DNA of 64,000 nt from Zhenpiania hominis (GCF_014333425.1 NZ_JACRYT010000003.1:186001-250000); one strand, 5' to 3'; positions 35,722-44,830 are shown, numbered from the stretch's first letter. Notes: a model not told the origin generated them from the sequence alone. Program-made: numbers and translations.

Positions 35722-36499
35722 TGCTCCCTACTTTGCGCATCTTACAAGATCCAACCTGAAATTCCTCGCCGCCTTCACCCTGGTACTCTGTCTGTTTCTC
35801 ACTGTAATGACAAATGTATTCACACCGGAAACGGTAACGGATCTGCAGTCGGCAGCCCGCGGAACCATTGCTTCTCAAATCCTTACCGGCAACGGCACGC
35901 TCATTGGTTTCATGGCAAACTCCTTTTATGCCCTGATGGCAATTATCTTTCCCATGGTGTATTCCATTCTGACCGGAAACCGCCTGGTTGCGGAAAAGGT
36001 AGATAAAGGAAGTCTTGCCGGATTTCTGTCAACGCCCGTTACCAGGTTGCGGATTGTCCTTACAAGCACCCTTTATCTGCTGATTTCCCTGATTGTGATG
36101 TGGGGACTGACCTCTCTGGTGGGGCTATTGGCAGCGGAAGCCTTTCAGCCGGGCGCGTTGGATCGGGAAACTTTTTTGCTGATGAACGCCGGCGCATTTT
36201 TATACCACCTTGCTGTCAGCAGTATCTGCTTCTGTTCCTCCTGTATTTTCAATACTTCCAGAAACTCTCTGACTTTCGGCGCGGGGCTGCCATTGCTGTT
36301 CTTTGTCATCAGCCTGCTGCGGAAGCTTTCTCTTGATCTGGATTTTCTGAAATATTTCACGCTGAACACCCTGTTTGACACGGAAGCTATTCTGCAAGGA
36401 AGCGGATACGCGGCAGATTTCGCGATTCTGGCGTGCCTGTCCGCAGTGCTTTACGCGGTTGGAATTCTATGGTTTAAAGAAAAGGATCTGCCCTTATAA
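35714..36499 (+). CDS. ABC-2 type transporter permease
   Basis: 261 residues with six predicted transmembrane segments (for example FLAAFTLVLCLFLTVM and LYLLISLIVMWGLTSLVGLL) in the arrangement of ABC-2 exporters. ATG 35714 follows GGAGGTG by 6 nt and lies inside the ATPase gene, so the two subunits are co-translated. The exported compound is unknown; multidrug efflux is typical for TetR-controlled pairs. Confidence 0.88.
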   Translation: MFNAPYFAHLTRSNLKFLAAFTLVLCLFLTVMTNVFTPETVTDLQSAARGTIASQILTGNGTLIGFMANSFYALMAIIFPMVYSILTGNRLVAEKVDKGSLAGFLSTPVTRLRIVLTSTLYLLISLIVMWGLTSLVGLLAAEAFQPGALDRETFLLMNAGAFLYHLAVSSICFCSSCIFNTSRNSLTFGAGLPLLFFVISLLRKLSLDLDFLKYFTLNTLFDTEAILQGSGYAADFAILACLSAVLYAVGILWFKEKDLPL

Positions 36500-36540
36500 C
36501 ATTTCTGCTTTCCAGGAGCCTGCTCTGCGGAAAAAAGCAC

Positions 36541-36569
36541 TTGCACCCGACCGACAGATCCGCTATACT
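36541..36569 (+). promoter_or_regulatory. Promoter of tRNA-Ser
   Basis: TTGCAC (36541-36546), 17-bp spacer, TATACT (36564-36569), 16 bp before the tRNA. Confidence 0.8.
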
Positions 36570-36584
36570 ATAGAAGTACGTTTA

Positions 36585-36672
36585 GGAGAGATGTCAGAGT
36601 GGTCGATCGTGCGGCACTCGAAATGCCGTGCCCTTCACCGGGCCCCGGGTTCGAATCCCGGTCTCTCCGCCA
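36585..36672 (+). tRNA. tRNA-Ser, anticodon CGA
   Basis: An 88-nt class II tRNA including encoded CCA. The acceptor stem GGAGAGA pairs with TCTCTCC. The anticodon loop CTCGAAA gives CGA (reads UCG). The variable arm is long, as in serine tRNAs, and the T arm carries GGTTCGAATCC. No second copy of its 3' end, which could mark an integrated element, is visible nearby. Confidence 0.95.
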
Positions 36673-36678
36673 GATAAG

Positions 36679-36716
36679 AAATGACACCCGCTGTGGTGTC
36701 ATTTTCGCTTTTTGAT
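36679..36716 (+). terminator. Terminator of tRNA-Ser
   Basis: AAATGACACC and GGTGTCATTT pair around a 6-nt loop, followed by a T-rich run (TTTTCGCTTTTT). It starts 7 nt after the tRNA. Confidence 0.8.
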
Positions 36717-36740
36717 GAAATAAAGAAACCGTTGGGAACC

Positions 36741-36962
36741 GCGTCCGTCACCTGACTGCTGGCCGCCTTTGCGGCCGGGTATACACCGTCGTGCGGATTT
36801 TTGAAATTGCGTATACAAAATGTATACACCTTCGGGTAAAATTAAAGGATTGCGTAGAATTTCATTAAAAAATATACTCCATCGCTGCCTTTTTCGCTGA
36901 AAAACCGGGTCAAACGGTCCTGTTTTCTACGTAATCCGAAAGTTTTTCTCTCAGGTGTATAC
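36741..36962. repeat. GTATAC-ended intergenic repeat, copy 1
   Basis: A 222-bp stretch that recurs at 38138-38359. The core runs GTATAC (36779) to GTATAC (36962), 184 bp, with an inner GTATAC 26 bp from the left end. A 13-bp inverted repeat, GGATTGCGTAGAA (36847) and TTCTACGTAATCC (36925), has one mismatch. A nested hairpin lies between. The left flank carries a GGCCGC/GCGGCC hairpin. Confidence 0.8.
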
Positions 36963-37105
36963 TTTCACCTTCCCTGCGGCACACCACCCAGTCCCGAGTA
37001 GCGATGTTGCGTGGAATAAGCCTTACATGTTCCGCGTACTTTAACGACTGATAGATAACAGCATGTTTAAGGTTCACCATATCGGACGATAGTAGGAATA
37101 CTTAA

Positions 37106-37282
37106 GATTCCAAGGATACTTATCAAAATCTTGAAGAAATGTCAATTTTGCAGAAAAATAATTTTGAACAAATGCGCATTTTCGCTAAAACGAATATTGA
37201 AGAAATGAAAATTCAAATATATCCAATGGATTACGAAGAGTTTTGCGATGCGAAAGGTACAATAAAACCAAACAGCAAATAG
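37106..37282 (+). pseudogene. 58-codon coding remnant between the repeats
   Basis: An open frame following a TAA, rich in Glu/Gln/Ile, ending MDYEEFCDAKGTIKPNSK and a TAG. An ATG at 37139 exists but without a ribosome site. It looks like the C-terminal end of a lost gene; I do not recognise the family. Confidence 0.35.
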
Positions 37283-37330
37283 ACTTGGCTTTAATGTTAG
37301 TTTAGGAATAACGTAACAAAAGAAATTCTA

Positions 37331-37528
37331 TCAGTCTGTAAATTCAAATAACTCCTCCACCGTCGTATGAAAAACTTTTGCAATATCCATTGCCATTTTC
37401 AGAGATGGATTATATCGTCCGTTTTCTAAATGGACAATTGTTTCTCTACGAACTCCAATCAAAGCAGCTAACTCACTTTGCTTCATATTTTCTTTTCCCC
37501 TGTATTCTTTAATCCTTGTTTTCAACAT
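37331..37528 (-). CDS. XRE-family helix-turn-helix regulator
   Basis: A 65-residue single-domain Cro/CI-like protein: KQSELAALIGVRRETIVHLE is the helix-turn-helix, followed by the PSLKMAMDIAKVF helix. This short form (YozG/YgzD-like) commonly accompanies a membrane protein gene; here it is 2 nt downstream of one. Likely autoregulates the pair. Confidence 0.9.
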   Translation of the reverse strand: MLKTRIKEYRGKENMKQSELAALIGVRRETIVHLENGRYNPSLKMAMDIAKVFHTTVEELFEFTD

Positions 37529-37530
37529 CG

Positions 37531-37914
37531 TTATTCCATCCCATTTTTATCAATCCAGTAAAAGACAATGGCTCGAATTAGCACTAAAATAAAAATACCG
37601 CCAGTTAAAAGATAACCAGTTAAATATGGAGAAGTGCCATCTAACAGCAAAAAGGGAAAGATGATAATTCCCATAAAGATGAGGGCAGCCTTGAAGCAGA
37701 TAGCATCTGCGATTTGTACGGTCTTTTTCGCGTACTCGTCCATGACATCAGAATTTTTCTTCAACCAACTTACGACAGCCAAAAGAATAATCACAATCCA
37801 TACCGGCGCATTGGAATTTAATTTATAAACCACCATCAGATGGTAGTATACCGGAATGCAGAAGGCAATAATGGCTTGAACAAACATAAGCGCTCTTAGA
37901 CTTATTTTTTTCAT
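37531..37914 (-). CDS. Four-helix membrane protein paired with the XRE regulator
   Basis: 127 residues with about four transmembrane segments (ALMFVQAIIAFCIPVYY, VWIVIILLAVVSWL, AALIFMGIIIFPFLL, YLLTGGIFILVLIRAIVF). A central loop DVMDEYAKKT is acidic. It resembles the DUF2178-like/DUF6773-like membrane proteins encoded with small XRE repressors. Function unknown. The pair is bracketed by the two GTATAC repeats. Confidence 0.75.
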   Translation of the reverse strand: MKKISLRALMFVQAIIAFCIPVYYHLMVVYKLNSNAPVWIVIILLAVVSWLKKNSDVMDEYAKKTVQIADAICFKAALIFMGIIIFPFLLLDGTSPYLTGYLLTGGIFILVLIRAIVFYWIDKNGME

Positions 37915-38137
37915 AACAACCCCAAAGTGATATATTTATAACTTTTGCTGTTATAAATATATCACTTTAGATTGCCTGTGTCAATAGAACATGTGAAATT
38001 TTTTTAACTTCTCAATACGGAACAGTGGGCTGTTGTCTATCAAATTCATGTGTTTTATTTTATGGCACATGAGCATTTATTCTTACCGGTTTATATGACA
38101 TCATTTTTGAGTGAGATGTGAAAAAAAGCCAGGAAGC

Positions 38138-38359
38138 GCTCCGTCACCTGACCGCTGGCAGTCTCCTGCGACCGGGTATACACCGTCGTGCGGATTTTCG
38201 AAATTGCGTATACAAAAAGTATACACCTTCGGACAAAATTAAAGGATTGCGTAGAATTTCATTAAAAAATGCGCTCTGCTACTGCTTTTTTCGCTGAAAA
38301 ACCGGGCCAAAAGACCCAGTTTTCTACGTAATCCGAAATTTTTTCTCTTAGGTGTATAC
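38138..38359. repeat. GTATAC-ended intergenic repeat, copy 2
   Basis: Same orientation and length as copy 1 (core 38176-38359, 184 bp; inner GTATAC at 38208, again 26 bp in). Differences from copy 1 fall largely in loops or keep pairing: the nested hairpin GGG/TCC becomes GGG/CCC, and the left flank hairpin changes from GCCGC/GCGGC to GCAG/CTGC. Confidence 0.8.
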
Positions 38360-38392
38360 CCCACTGTTTTTTATAACTTTTAGGATTCATTC

Positions 38393-39172
38393 TTACCGTT
38401 TCAACAGCCGTTCATAGATCTCCCGATCCCGATCTTGAAACACATTAAACACCACCATAAGCTCAGGATGCGCTCTCAAGACTTCCCTTACGGTCTCCAC
38501 AGCGATTTCCGCGGCCTCTTCATTTGGAAAATGAAACTCTCCTGTAGAAATACAGCAGAAAGCCACGGATTTCATTTTCCATTCCACAGCCGCCGCAAGA
38601 CAGGAACGGTAACAGGAAGCCAGCAGCGTTCGATCCTGCTCCGTAACCTTTCCCCGCACAATCGGGCCGACCGTATGAATTACATAGCTGCAGGGCAGAT
38701 TATAGCCTTCTGTAACCTTCGCCCTTCCCGCAGGTTCCTCAAATCCCTGCTCCTCCATGAGCTTTGCGCAGGCAAGACGAAGCTGGACGCCGGCAAAGGT
38801 GTGGATAGCATTGTCAATACACCCGTGGCAGGGAACATAACAGCCGGTCATGCCGCTGTTTGCCGCGTTTACAATTCCGTCCGTTCCGAGAGTTGTAATA
38901 TCCCCCTGCCAGAGATAGAGGCCGTCCCGCGCCGGCTGCAAATATTCCATTTTTGTAATTCCCTTTGCCCCAATCTCCTCCTGCAAAAGCGTGTCCTGAA
39001 TCCGCAGGAACTCCTCACCGGCTTCTTTTGGAGGACGGACATTTACAAGAGAGCGAAACAGCTGCCACTGAGAATCCTCATCCGGCGGAAAGCTTTCCGC
39101 CTGCTTTCTGTACTGGGGCATTTCATCAATCAGACAGTGATTCAGCCACCCAAGCGTTTCTATTTTTTTCAT
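38393..39172 (-). CDS. Macrodomain protein-ADP-ribose hydrolase
   Basis: 259 residues. The macrodomain reads GDITTLGTDGIVNAANSGMTGC (ADP-ribose loop 1), a Cys/His-rich zinc-binding insert CYVPCHGCIDNAIH and CCISTGEFHFP (loop 2). This zinc-containing form is the one linked to SirTM in Firmicutes and reverses its ADP-ribosylation. Its ATG overlaps the SirTM stop by 4 nt. Confidence 0.9.
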   Translation of the reverse strand: MKKIETLGWLNHCLIDEMPQYRKQAESFPPDEDSQWQLFRSLVNVRPPKEAGEEFLRIQDTLLQEEIGAKGITKMEYLQPARDGLYLWQGDITTLGTDGIVNAANSGMTGCYVPCHGCIDNAIHTFAGVQLRLACAKLMEEQGFEEPAGRAKVTEGYNLPCSYVIHTVGPIVRGKVTEQDRTLLASCYRSCLAAAVEWKMKSVAFCCISTGEFHFPNEEAAEIAVETVREVLRAHPELMVVFNVFQDRDREIYERLLKR

Positions 39173-40122
39173 GCGGAAACACCTCCCCGCAGCGATTCCA
39201 GGCTTCGCAGCCTTTCAAGGGTTTCTCCGATGTCACTGTCAATACAGATGGAACGGTTTTGAATTTTTTCCGGACATCCGCTATCTCCCGCATTCAGACA
39301 GGCGTAAACAGCCTGAGGATTCCGGGCGGTCATCTTCCAGAATGGATATTTAATAATGACCGGGGTGTTATATCCCACACCCATCTCCAGAAAAAGCACC
39401 TTCCGCCCATGAACGCGGCGGAGGAAAGCTTCGTAACGTCCGGCAGCTTCGCGCCACCCGTTGTCCTCTACGAAGCTTCCATCTGAACGAAGATTCATGG
39501 TCATAGGACGTCCGCACTTCGGGCAGTACGGAACCATCTCCGGGGGCACAGCCGTTTTCGCCAGGGTCCCTTCCGGCAGCCGCGGTTCTCCTGACGGCAG
39601 AATCTGATAGCCCTGAGCTTCCACCATCTTTCGAATTATTTCCTCGTTGTCATAAGTTTCCTTATGGCAGGGCCTGCTGCACTGAAAAAGTCCATAATCC
39701 CCCTGCGTATAGAACAGACGCTGCCTGTCGAATCCCGCTTTCTGAAAGCAGTGATCCACATTGGTCGTAATCACAAAATAGTCTTTACCCTCCAACAGGT
39801 GCCGCAGCTTTTCGTAGACCGGTTTCGGAGCCTGCATGTAACGGTTTATCTGAATGTACCTGCTCCAGTAAGCCCAGTACTCTTCCAGAGTTTTATACGG
39901 ATAAAACCCTCCCGTATACATATCGTGAAATCCGTACTTCTTCTCAAAGTCTCCAAAATATCCGGAAAAACGATCTCCGGAGTACAAAAATCCGGCAGAG
40001 GTGGAAAGTCCGGCCCCCGCGCCGATCACAACGGCATCTGCCATGTCCAAGGCTTCTCTGAGCTGTTCTTCCGCGGAAATCCCCCTTGGGAGCCTTACTT
40101 CTCTTTTCTGAAACATTCTCAT
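39169..40122 (-). CDS. SirTM-type sirtuin, protein ADP-ribosyltransferase
   Basis: ~317 residues. NAD-binding GAGAGLSTSAGF, ITTNVDHCFQ (the sirtuin TxNxD) and a zinc ribbon with CHK...CPKCGRP. The sirtuin catalytic His is replaced: the segment reads YTQGDYGLFQC, with Gln where deacetylases have His, as known for class M sirtuins that ADP-ribosylate lipoylated GcvH-L. No gcvH-L or lplA2 gene accompanies it here, so its target is unclear. ATG 40122 has AAGGA upstream. Confidence 0.87.
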   Translation of the reverse strand: MRMFQKREVRLPRGISAEEQLREALDMADAVVIGAGAGLSTSAGFLYSGDRFSGYFGDFEKKYGFHDMYTGGFYPYKTLEEYWAYWSRYIQINRYMQAPKPVYEKLRHLLEGKDYFVITTNVDHCFQKAGFDRQRLFYTQGDYGLFQCSRPCHKETYDNEEIIRKMVEAQGYQILPSGEPRLPEGTLAKTAVPPEMVPYCPKCGRPMTMNLRSDGSFVEDNGWREAAGRYEAFLRRVHGRKVLFLEMGVGYNTPVIIKYPFWKMTARNPQAVYACLNAGDSGCPEKIQNRSICIDSDIGETLERLRSLESLRGGVSA

Positions 40123-41669
40123 CCCATCCTTTCTTCGCACTTGTCTTTTCTGCTTCCTATTTTACTCCCTCCGGCAGCTTTGGCAAGTACGCACTTTTCG
40201 GTAACTATGTCACTTGAAAAGTGCAAGTTGAAAAAAGGAAAAAGCAAAAGAATCAAGAAAGTGCGCGCGAACCGTTCTAATTCTTTTACAGTACCGCGAA
40301 TATCCTTTTGGGTTGTCTCCGGATTAATGGTACACATCCGCAAAACCTTTTTCCCTCGAAGTTCCGTGGTAAAAATCTGAGCAAATCCGCTGTTTGTAAT
40401 CTTTCTTGAAATCTCAGAATTGATTGTATCGATATCATGTGAATTTGCATGAACATCCGGTACATAGCGAAAATTGACAATACCGAGCTGCGCAGGAGAA
40501 ATAATTTCCCACTTTGGTCTTTCACGAAGCAGCATTTCCGTAAAGTTCGCCAGAGCGCATCCATGCTCAATGATTTTACCCATCTTCCGACTGCCCATGA
40601 CTTGCAAGGTAAGCCATAATTTTAACCCACGCGCCGGACGTGTCAGTTCTGGCCCTAAGTCCCAAAACTCAATACTTCCCGGATAGATTTCAGAGTCTTT
40701 TAAGTATTCCGGGTGCGAAGCGAAACTTTTAATCAGAACAGATTCGTCCCGCACTAATACTGCGCTGCAGCCGTAAGTTTGCAGCATCCATTTATGCGCA
40801 TCCCAGCTCAAGCTATCTGAGTATTCAATACCGGAAAGCTCATCTTTGAGCTGTTCAGATAATAATGCCGACGCGCCAAATGCTCCGTCAACATGCATCC
40901 ACATTCCATACTTATGGCAGATCTTTGAGATATCCATTAGCGGATCAATACTGCCTGTATTCGTCGTCCCAGCAGAAGCGATAACTGCAAAGGGCTTCCG
41001 ATGCTCCAGCAAGTCCTTTCCAATACTTTCCCGCAACCGGTTAATATCCATGCGAAACCTCGAGTCTGTCGGAATTACGCGGATCTGTTCTTTACAAAAT
41101 CCAATCATAAGAAGCCCCTTTGTTACAGAGGAATGGGTTTGTTCTGACACATAAACTACCGCTTGGTTACGCTCATTATAAGTTAGTTTACAATCCCTTG
41201 CCGCAGCTAAAGCAGTTAAATTCGCTATCGATCCGCCGGAAACAAAAAGACCGCCGCTTTTCTCGGGATAACCGGCTAAACTACACATCCATCGAATCAA
41301 TTTCTTCTCTACAAGATCTGCTATCGGCGCATTAATCCGGCAACTTGCATGAGGATTATATGCGTTTGTCATTACATCACCCATCCAAGATAGCAGTGAC
41401 GCAGTTGAAGGAATACAGGCGAAGCTGCGTGGATGCTGTGCCAAAAAGGCATGAGTGTAAATATTCTGCAGCATTTCAGAGTACACATCCTGAACGGGGC
41501 GACCATACGCAGGAATACTTTGTTCTTCCATACATTTATAGATCGCTTTTGAAGCGGGACGATACACTGGTTGTACATCCAGCGTATTATAAAACTGAAC
41601 CGTCTGCTCTACAAAATCTTTCATTAATTCACCAATTTGAACATTTTGCTGTATTCCTTTTATGCTCAT
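40119..41669 (-). CDS. PLP-dependent group II amino acid decarboxylase
   Basis: 516 residues of the aromatic-L-amino-acid/glutamate decarboxylase family. PLP Lys in SWDAHKWM, cofactor-stacking HSSVTKG, VDGAFGAS. Aligned by motif order the enzyme should end near ..TVKELERFAR; a hydrophobic tail (TFLILLLFPFFNLHF) and a charged end follow and run into the sirtuin gene by 4 nt. Substrate not determinable; aromatic amino acids are the common ones. AGGAGG precedes the ATG. A LysR gene diverges from it and probably controls it. Confidence 0.88.
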   Translation of the reverse strand: MSIKGIQQNVQIGELMKDFVEQTVQFYNTLDVQPVYRPASKAIYKCMEEQSIPAYGRPVQDVYSEMLQNIYTHAFLAQHPRSFACIPSTASLLSWMGDVMTNAYNPHASCRINAPIADLVEKKLIRWMCSLAGYPEKSGGLFVSGGSIANLTALAAARDCKLTYNERNQAVVYVSEQTHSSVTKGLLMIGFCKEQIRVIPTDSRFRMDINRLRESIGKDLLEHRKPFAVIASAGTTNTGSIDPLMDISKICHKYGMWMHVDGAFGASALLSEQLKDELSGIEYSDSLSWDAHKWMLQTYGCSAVLVRDESVLIKSFASHPEYLKDSEIYPGSIEFWDLGPELTRPARGLKLWLTLQVMGSRKMGKIIEHGCALANFTEMLLRERPKWEIISPAQLGIVNFRYVPDVHANSHDIDTINSEISRKITNSGFAQIFTTELRGKKVLRMCTINPETTQKDIRGTVKELERFARTFLILLLFPFFNLHFSSDIVTEKCVLAKAAGGSKIGSRKDKCEERMG

Positions 41670-41797
41670 ACCGAATGCCTCCTACTATATTCATTTACTG
41701 TCTTGTTTTTTTTCAATCTTAATGCTACCATAAGAAATAAGCACTGTAAAATTCATGGTTTTTATGATATAGTTCAATTTTTTTGAAAGGAACTTTT

Positions 41798-42685
41798 ATG
41801 GAAATCCGAAATCTCATAACTTTCGTAAGGATCGCGGAAGTAAAGAATTTTTCCAAAGTCGCGGAGCAGCTAGGCTACTCGCAATCTGCAGTTACTATGC
41901 AAATCAAACAGTTAGAAACCGAACTGCACGCGCAGTTATTTGAACGGATCGGGAAGCGTGTAAAATTGACATCCGCGGGTGAAAGACTGCTGCCTCATGC
42001 CCTGGATATATTAAACTCTGTCACGCAAGCAAAAAGCATTGCCCAGGAGCCGGAAAAAATTTCAGGGAAACTCCGTATAGGAACTTGTGAATCATATGTG
42101 ATTAGTATGCTCCCACCTGTCATCATGGAATTTAGCGAGATTTGCCCCTCTGTTGAAATCAGTACGCATACTGCCTTAGTTTCAGATCTGTTTAATATGC
42201 TCCGTCAAAACGACGTTGACATCCTTTACTTTCTTGATGAGAAAATCTACTTCCCCGAATGGATCAAACTCTTGGAACAGCCGGAAAACATTTTTTTCGT
42301 AGCTTCTGCAGATTCGAAATTAGCCAGCCAAAAGAAAATTCCAATCGAACAGTTGTTGCAGGAGCCCCTGTATCTTACAGAAAGGGGAATCAGCTACCGA
42401 TATGCTTTGGAACAATCCTTAGCCTCCAAGGGATATGAACTCCATCCGTTTTGGGAAGTGGGAAATACGGATGTAATCACTCAGTTTCTTTTAAAAAATA
42501 AGGGAATTTCATTTTTTCCAGAATACGTTGTCCAAGATTATCTAAAAAACGGGCAGCTTGTTATTCTGAATACAGAATGTCCTGCGTTTATTATGTGGAG
42601 CCAGATTGTATATCACCGGAATAAATATGTGACACCACAAATGAATCTTTTTTTGAAATTAATGCTCAAGCATATTCGAAAATGA
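41798..42685 (+). CDS. LysR-family regulator, divergent from the decarboxylase
   Basis: ~295 residues. N-terminal winged helix: FVRIAEVKNFSKVAEQLGYSQSAVTMQIKQLE. The C-terminal effector domain binds an unknown ligand. ATG 41798 has AAAGGA 7 nt upstream. The 128-bp shared region includes TGCT-n13-AGCA, a possible LysR site. Regulation of the decarboxylase is inferred from divergence. Confidence 0.9.
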   Translation: MEIRNLITFVRIAEVKNFSKVAEQLGYSQSAVTMQIKQLETELHAQLFERIGKRVKLTSAGERLLPHALDILNSVTQAKSIAQEPEKISGKLRIGTCESYVISMLPPVIMEFSEICPSVEISTHTALVSDLFNMLRQNDVDILYFLDEKIYFPEWIKLLEQPENIFFVASADSKLASQKKIPIEQLLQEPLYLTERGISYRYALEQSLASKGYELHPFWEVGNTDVITQFLLKNKGISFFPEYVVQDYLKNGQLVILNTECPAFIMWSQIVYHRNKYVTPQMNLFLKLMLKHIRK

Positions 42686-42751
42686 GTTGTTTCTAAACGA
42701 CAACGCTTTTTCACGCGCCGTCCCCCTGTGGCGGAAAGGAGACTTTCGATT

Positions 42752-43657
42752 ATGGAAATTCGTGTACTTCGCTATTTTCTGGCGGTCGCCAGAGAAGAAA
42801 ATATTACCGCCGCGGCTCAGTTCCTGCATCTGACGCAGCCGACTCTGTCCCGTCAGATCCGGGATCTGGAGAACGAGCTGGGACACCAGCTTTTCAGCCA
42901 CCGGGTGGTTCTTACGCCGGAAGGAATGCGCCTGCGAAAACGGGCGGAAGAGATTGTGTCTATGGTGGACAAAACCGAAGCAGAATTTCATTCTATGGAT
43001 GAGGTCACCGGCGGGGATATTTACATCGGCGGCGGCGAAACGGATGCCATGAAACTAATCGCGAAAATCGCCAAAGATCTCCATGACGCTTATCCGGATA
43101 TTCACTTTCATCTTTACAGCGGGAACGCCGAGGATGTTACCGAACGACTGGACAAGGGCCTTTTGGATTTTGGTCTTCTGATTCAGCCTGCAGACCTTTC
43201 CAAGTACGACTTTCTCAATCTGCCTGCCACGGATGTCTGGGGAGTTGTCATGCGCAAAGACAGCCCTCTGGCGCGAAAAAAGGAGATACCCAAAGAAGAT
43301 CTCCTGCAGGTTCCTCTGATCTGCTCCCGTCAGGCCCTCGTGCGAAAGCAATCGGGAAACGAATTTACCGACTGGTTTGGTGACGATCTGGACAAGCTGA
43401 ATATCGTCACTACCTTTAATCTGGTTTATAACGCGGCGATCATGGTGGAAGCCGGGCTGGGCTATGCCGTGACGATCGACAAGCTGGCCAACACTTCGGA
43501 ACACAGTAATCTCTGTTTCCGCCCTTTGACTCCCAGGGTAGAATCCGGCCTGAATATCATCTGGAAAAAGTATCAGGTATTCTCTCCTGCCGCGGAGTTG
43601 TTTTTATCCCGTCTGCAAGAGACCGTTTCCACAGACGCCCAAACCCCTGCATGCTGA
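42752..43657 (+). CDS. LysR-family regulator
   Basis: ~301 residues. The helix-turn-helix is AREENITAAAQFLHLTQPTLSRQIRDLE, close to the CynR/YwqM-like group; the effector domain begins GDIYIGGGETDAM. ATG 42752 follows AAAGGAGA. It is not adjacent to an obvious enzyme operon: the convergent neighbour is the lipid-kinase gene. Target unknown. Confidence 0.9.
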   Translation: MEIRVLRYFLAVAREENITAAAQFLHLTQPTLSRQIRDLENELGHQLFSHRVVLTPEGMRLRKRAEEIVSMVDKTEAEFHSMDEVTGGDIYIGGGETDAMKLIAKIAKDLHDAYPDIHFHLYSGNAEDVTERLDKGLLDFGLLIQPADLSKYDFLNLPATDVWGVVMRKDSPLARKKEIPKEDLLQVPLICSRQALVRKQSGNEFTDWFGDDLDKLNIVTTFNLVYNAAIMVEAGLGYAVTIDKLANTSEHSNLCFRPLTPRVESGLNIIWKKYQVFSPAAELFLSRLQETVSTDAQTPAC

Positions 43658-43686
43658 AAAACAGACCTCGAAAAACAGATTTCCGG

Positions 43687-44667
43687 CTATTCGCCTTTTG
43701 CCCTGCCGTTTTGCCGACTGCCCGCCCCTTTCGGAACCAGAAAACGGATTGCCTTTGGCGCGATTTCAAAGGATACCTGCCGCGCGTCTGTGATTTCTCC
43801 ATCCGTACACAGACGCATCGGGGAGCCGTTGGCAAAAATCTCCAGCCTGTCGCACTTCCGGTAATCAATGACATGGGAAAGAGAAGGTTCCGAAAGATGG
43901 ATCCCTTTGGCGTACTTGGGAAACATGCGGATAAAGGTCCTCCTGGAAACATTTCGCACCAAGCTCACATCCATTTTTCCGTCATCGGTTTTCGCCAGCG
44001 GAACGCCCTTCACGCCGCCTCCGCAAAAACATCCGTTAGCCACCGCGATCAGCAGCAGCTTTCCATCGAATACGCTGCCGTCCTCGTAACAGACTTTCAG
44101 ATTCGCCCCTTTCTTTTTTATCAGAATAATCGCTACCGATAGGAGATAAGCCGCGGAGCCTTTTATTAACGGCCAGTTCTTGGCTCTCGCTGTCTGATCC
44201 ACCACATTACAGTCAAATCCGATATTAAACATGTTGATACAGCAGCGGGGCGCCTCTTTTTTACCCTTCGTCTGAACTGTGTAGCAGATAACATCGCTTT
44301 CCGCGGCAGAAGCGGAAAGCTGCGCTTCAATATCCAGAAAATCTTCCGGCAGCCCGTAATTGCGGACATAATCGTTTCCCGTCCCCAGAGGCACACACCC
44401 TACTTCCGCGTTAGAAAAGCCATAAACTCCATTAATAACTTCGTTTAAAAGTCCGTCGCCGCCGCAGGCATAAAAGCGAAGCGCTTCTTTCCCCTCTGAT
44501 TCTTCACAAACCTGCCTGGCAAACCGCTCTCCGTCGCCGGCATGCGTTGTCCGATAAATTTCCGGTTCAAGGCGCAGCTTCCTGCCGGCGTTTCTGATTG
44601 CGTCTTCGGTCTTTCGCTGCCGGCCTTTCTGCCCTGCCAGCGGATTGATGATAAAAATATGGCGCAT
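43687..44667 (-). CDS. Diacylglycerol/lipid kinase family protein
   Basis: 326 residues of the YegS/DagK family. NPLAGQKG at the start, the catalytic GGDGLLNEV, and PLGTGNDYVRN for nucleotide binding; the C-terminal domain ends around the RLEI..GSPMRLCTDGE segment. Probably phosphorylates diacylglycerol or a related lipid. AGAGGG precedes the ATG. Its promoter (44713-44741) lies inside the left end of repeat cassette 1. Confidence 0.9.
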   Translation of the reverse strand: MRHIFIINPLAGQKGRQRKTEDAIRNAGRKLRLEPEIYRTTHAGDGERFARQVCEESEGKEALRFYACGGDGLLNEVINGVYGFSNAEVGCVPLGTGNDYVRNYGLPEDFLDIEAQLSASAAESDVICYTVQTKGKKEAPRCCINMFNIGFDCNVVDQTARAKNWPLIKGSAAYLLSVAIILIKKKGANLKVCYEDGSVFDGKLLLIAVANGCFCGGGVKGVPLAKTDDGKMDVSLVRNVSRRTFIRMFPKYAKGIHLSEPSLSHVIDYRKCDRLEIFANGSPMRLCTDGEITDARQVSFEIAPKAIRFLVPKGAGSRQNGRAKGE

Positions 44668-44712
44668 AGACGGTCCCTCTCTTCCTGCGGATTTCCGTGT
44701 CCGGTTAACCTT

Positions 44713-44741
44713 ATTATATCTTCCCCGCGCCCATTCGCCAA
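44713..44741 (-). promoter_or_regulatory. Outward promoter at the left end of cassette 1
   Basis: Minus strand: TTGGCG (44736-44741), 17-bp spacer, TATAAT (44713-44718). It faces the lipid-kinase gene, whose ATG is 46 bp away. Confidence 0.65.
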
Positions 44742-44830
44742 CTGTCTGCTTTTAAATTTTGCATTGACTTTGCGCCAAGGCGAGCTTAAACTGAAAACAG
44801 AAAAACATTTTTCGTTTTATATGGAAATCA

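Noticed and set aside
36375..36677. Plus-strand frame running through the end of the permease gene and tRNA-Ser
   Set aside because: It translates the tRNA; the tRNA structure and promoter are unambiguous.
36585..38400. Integrated element using tRNA-Ser as attachment site
   Set aside because: No second copy of the tRNA 3' end and no integrase nearby; the region after the tRNA is explained by the repeat elements and the XRE pair.
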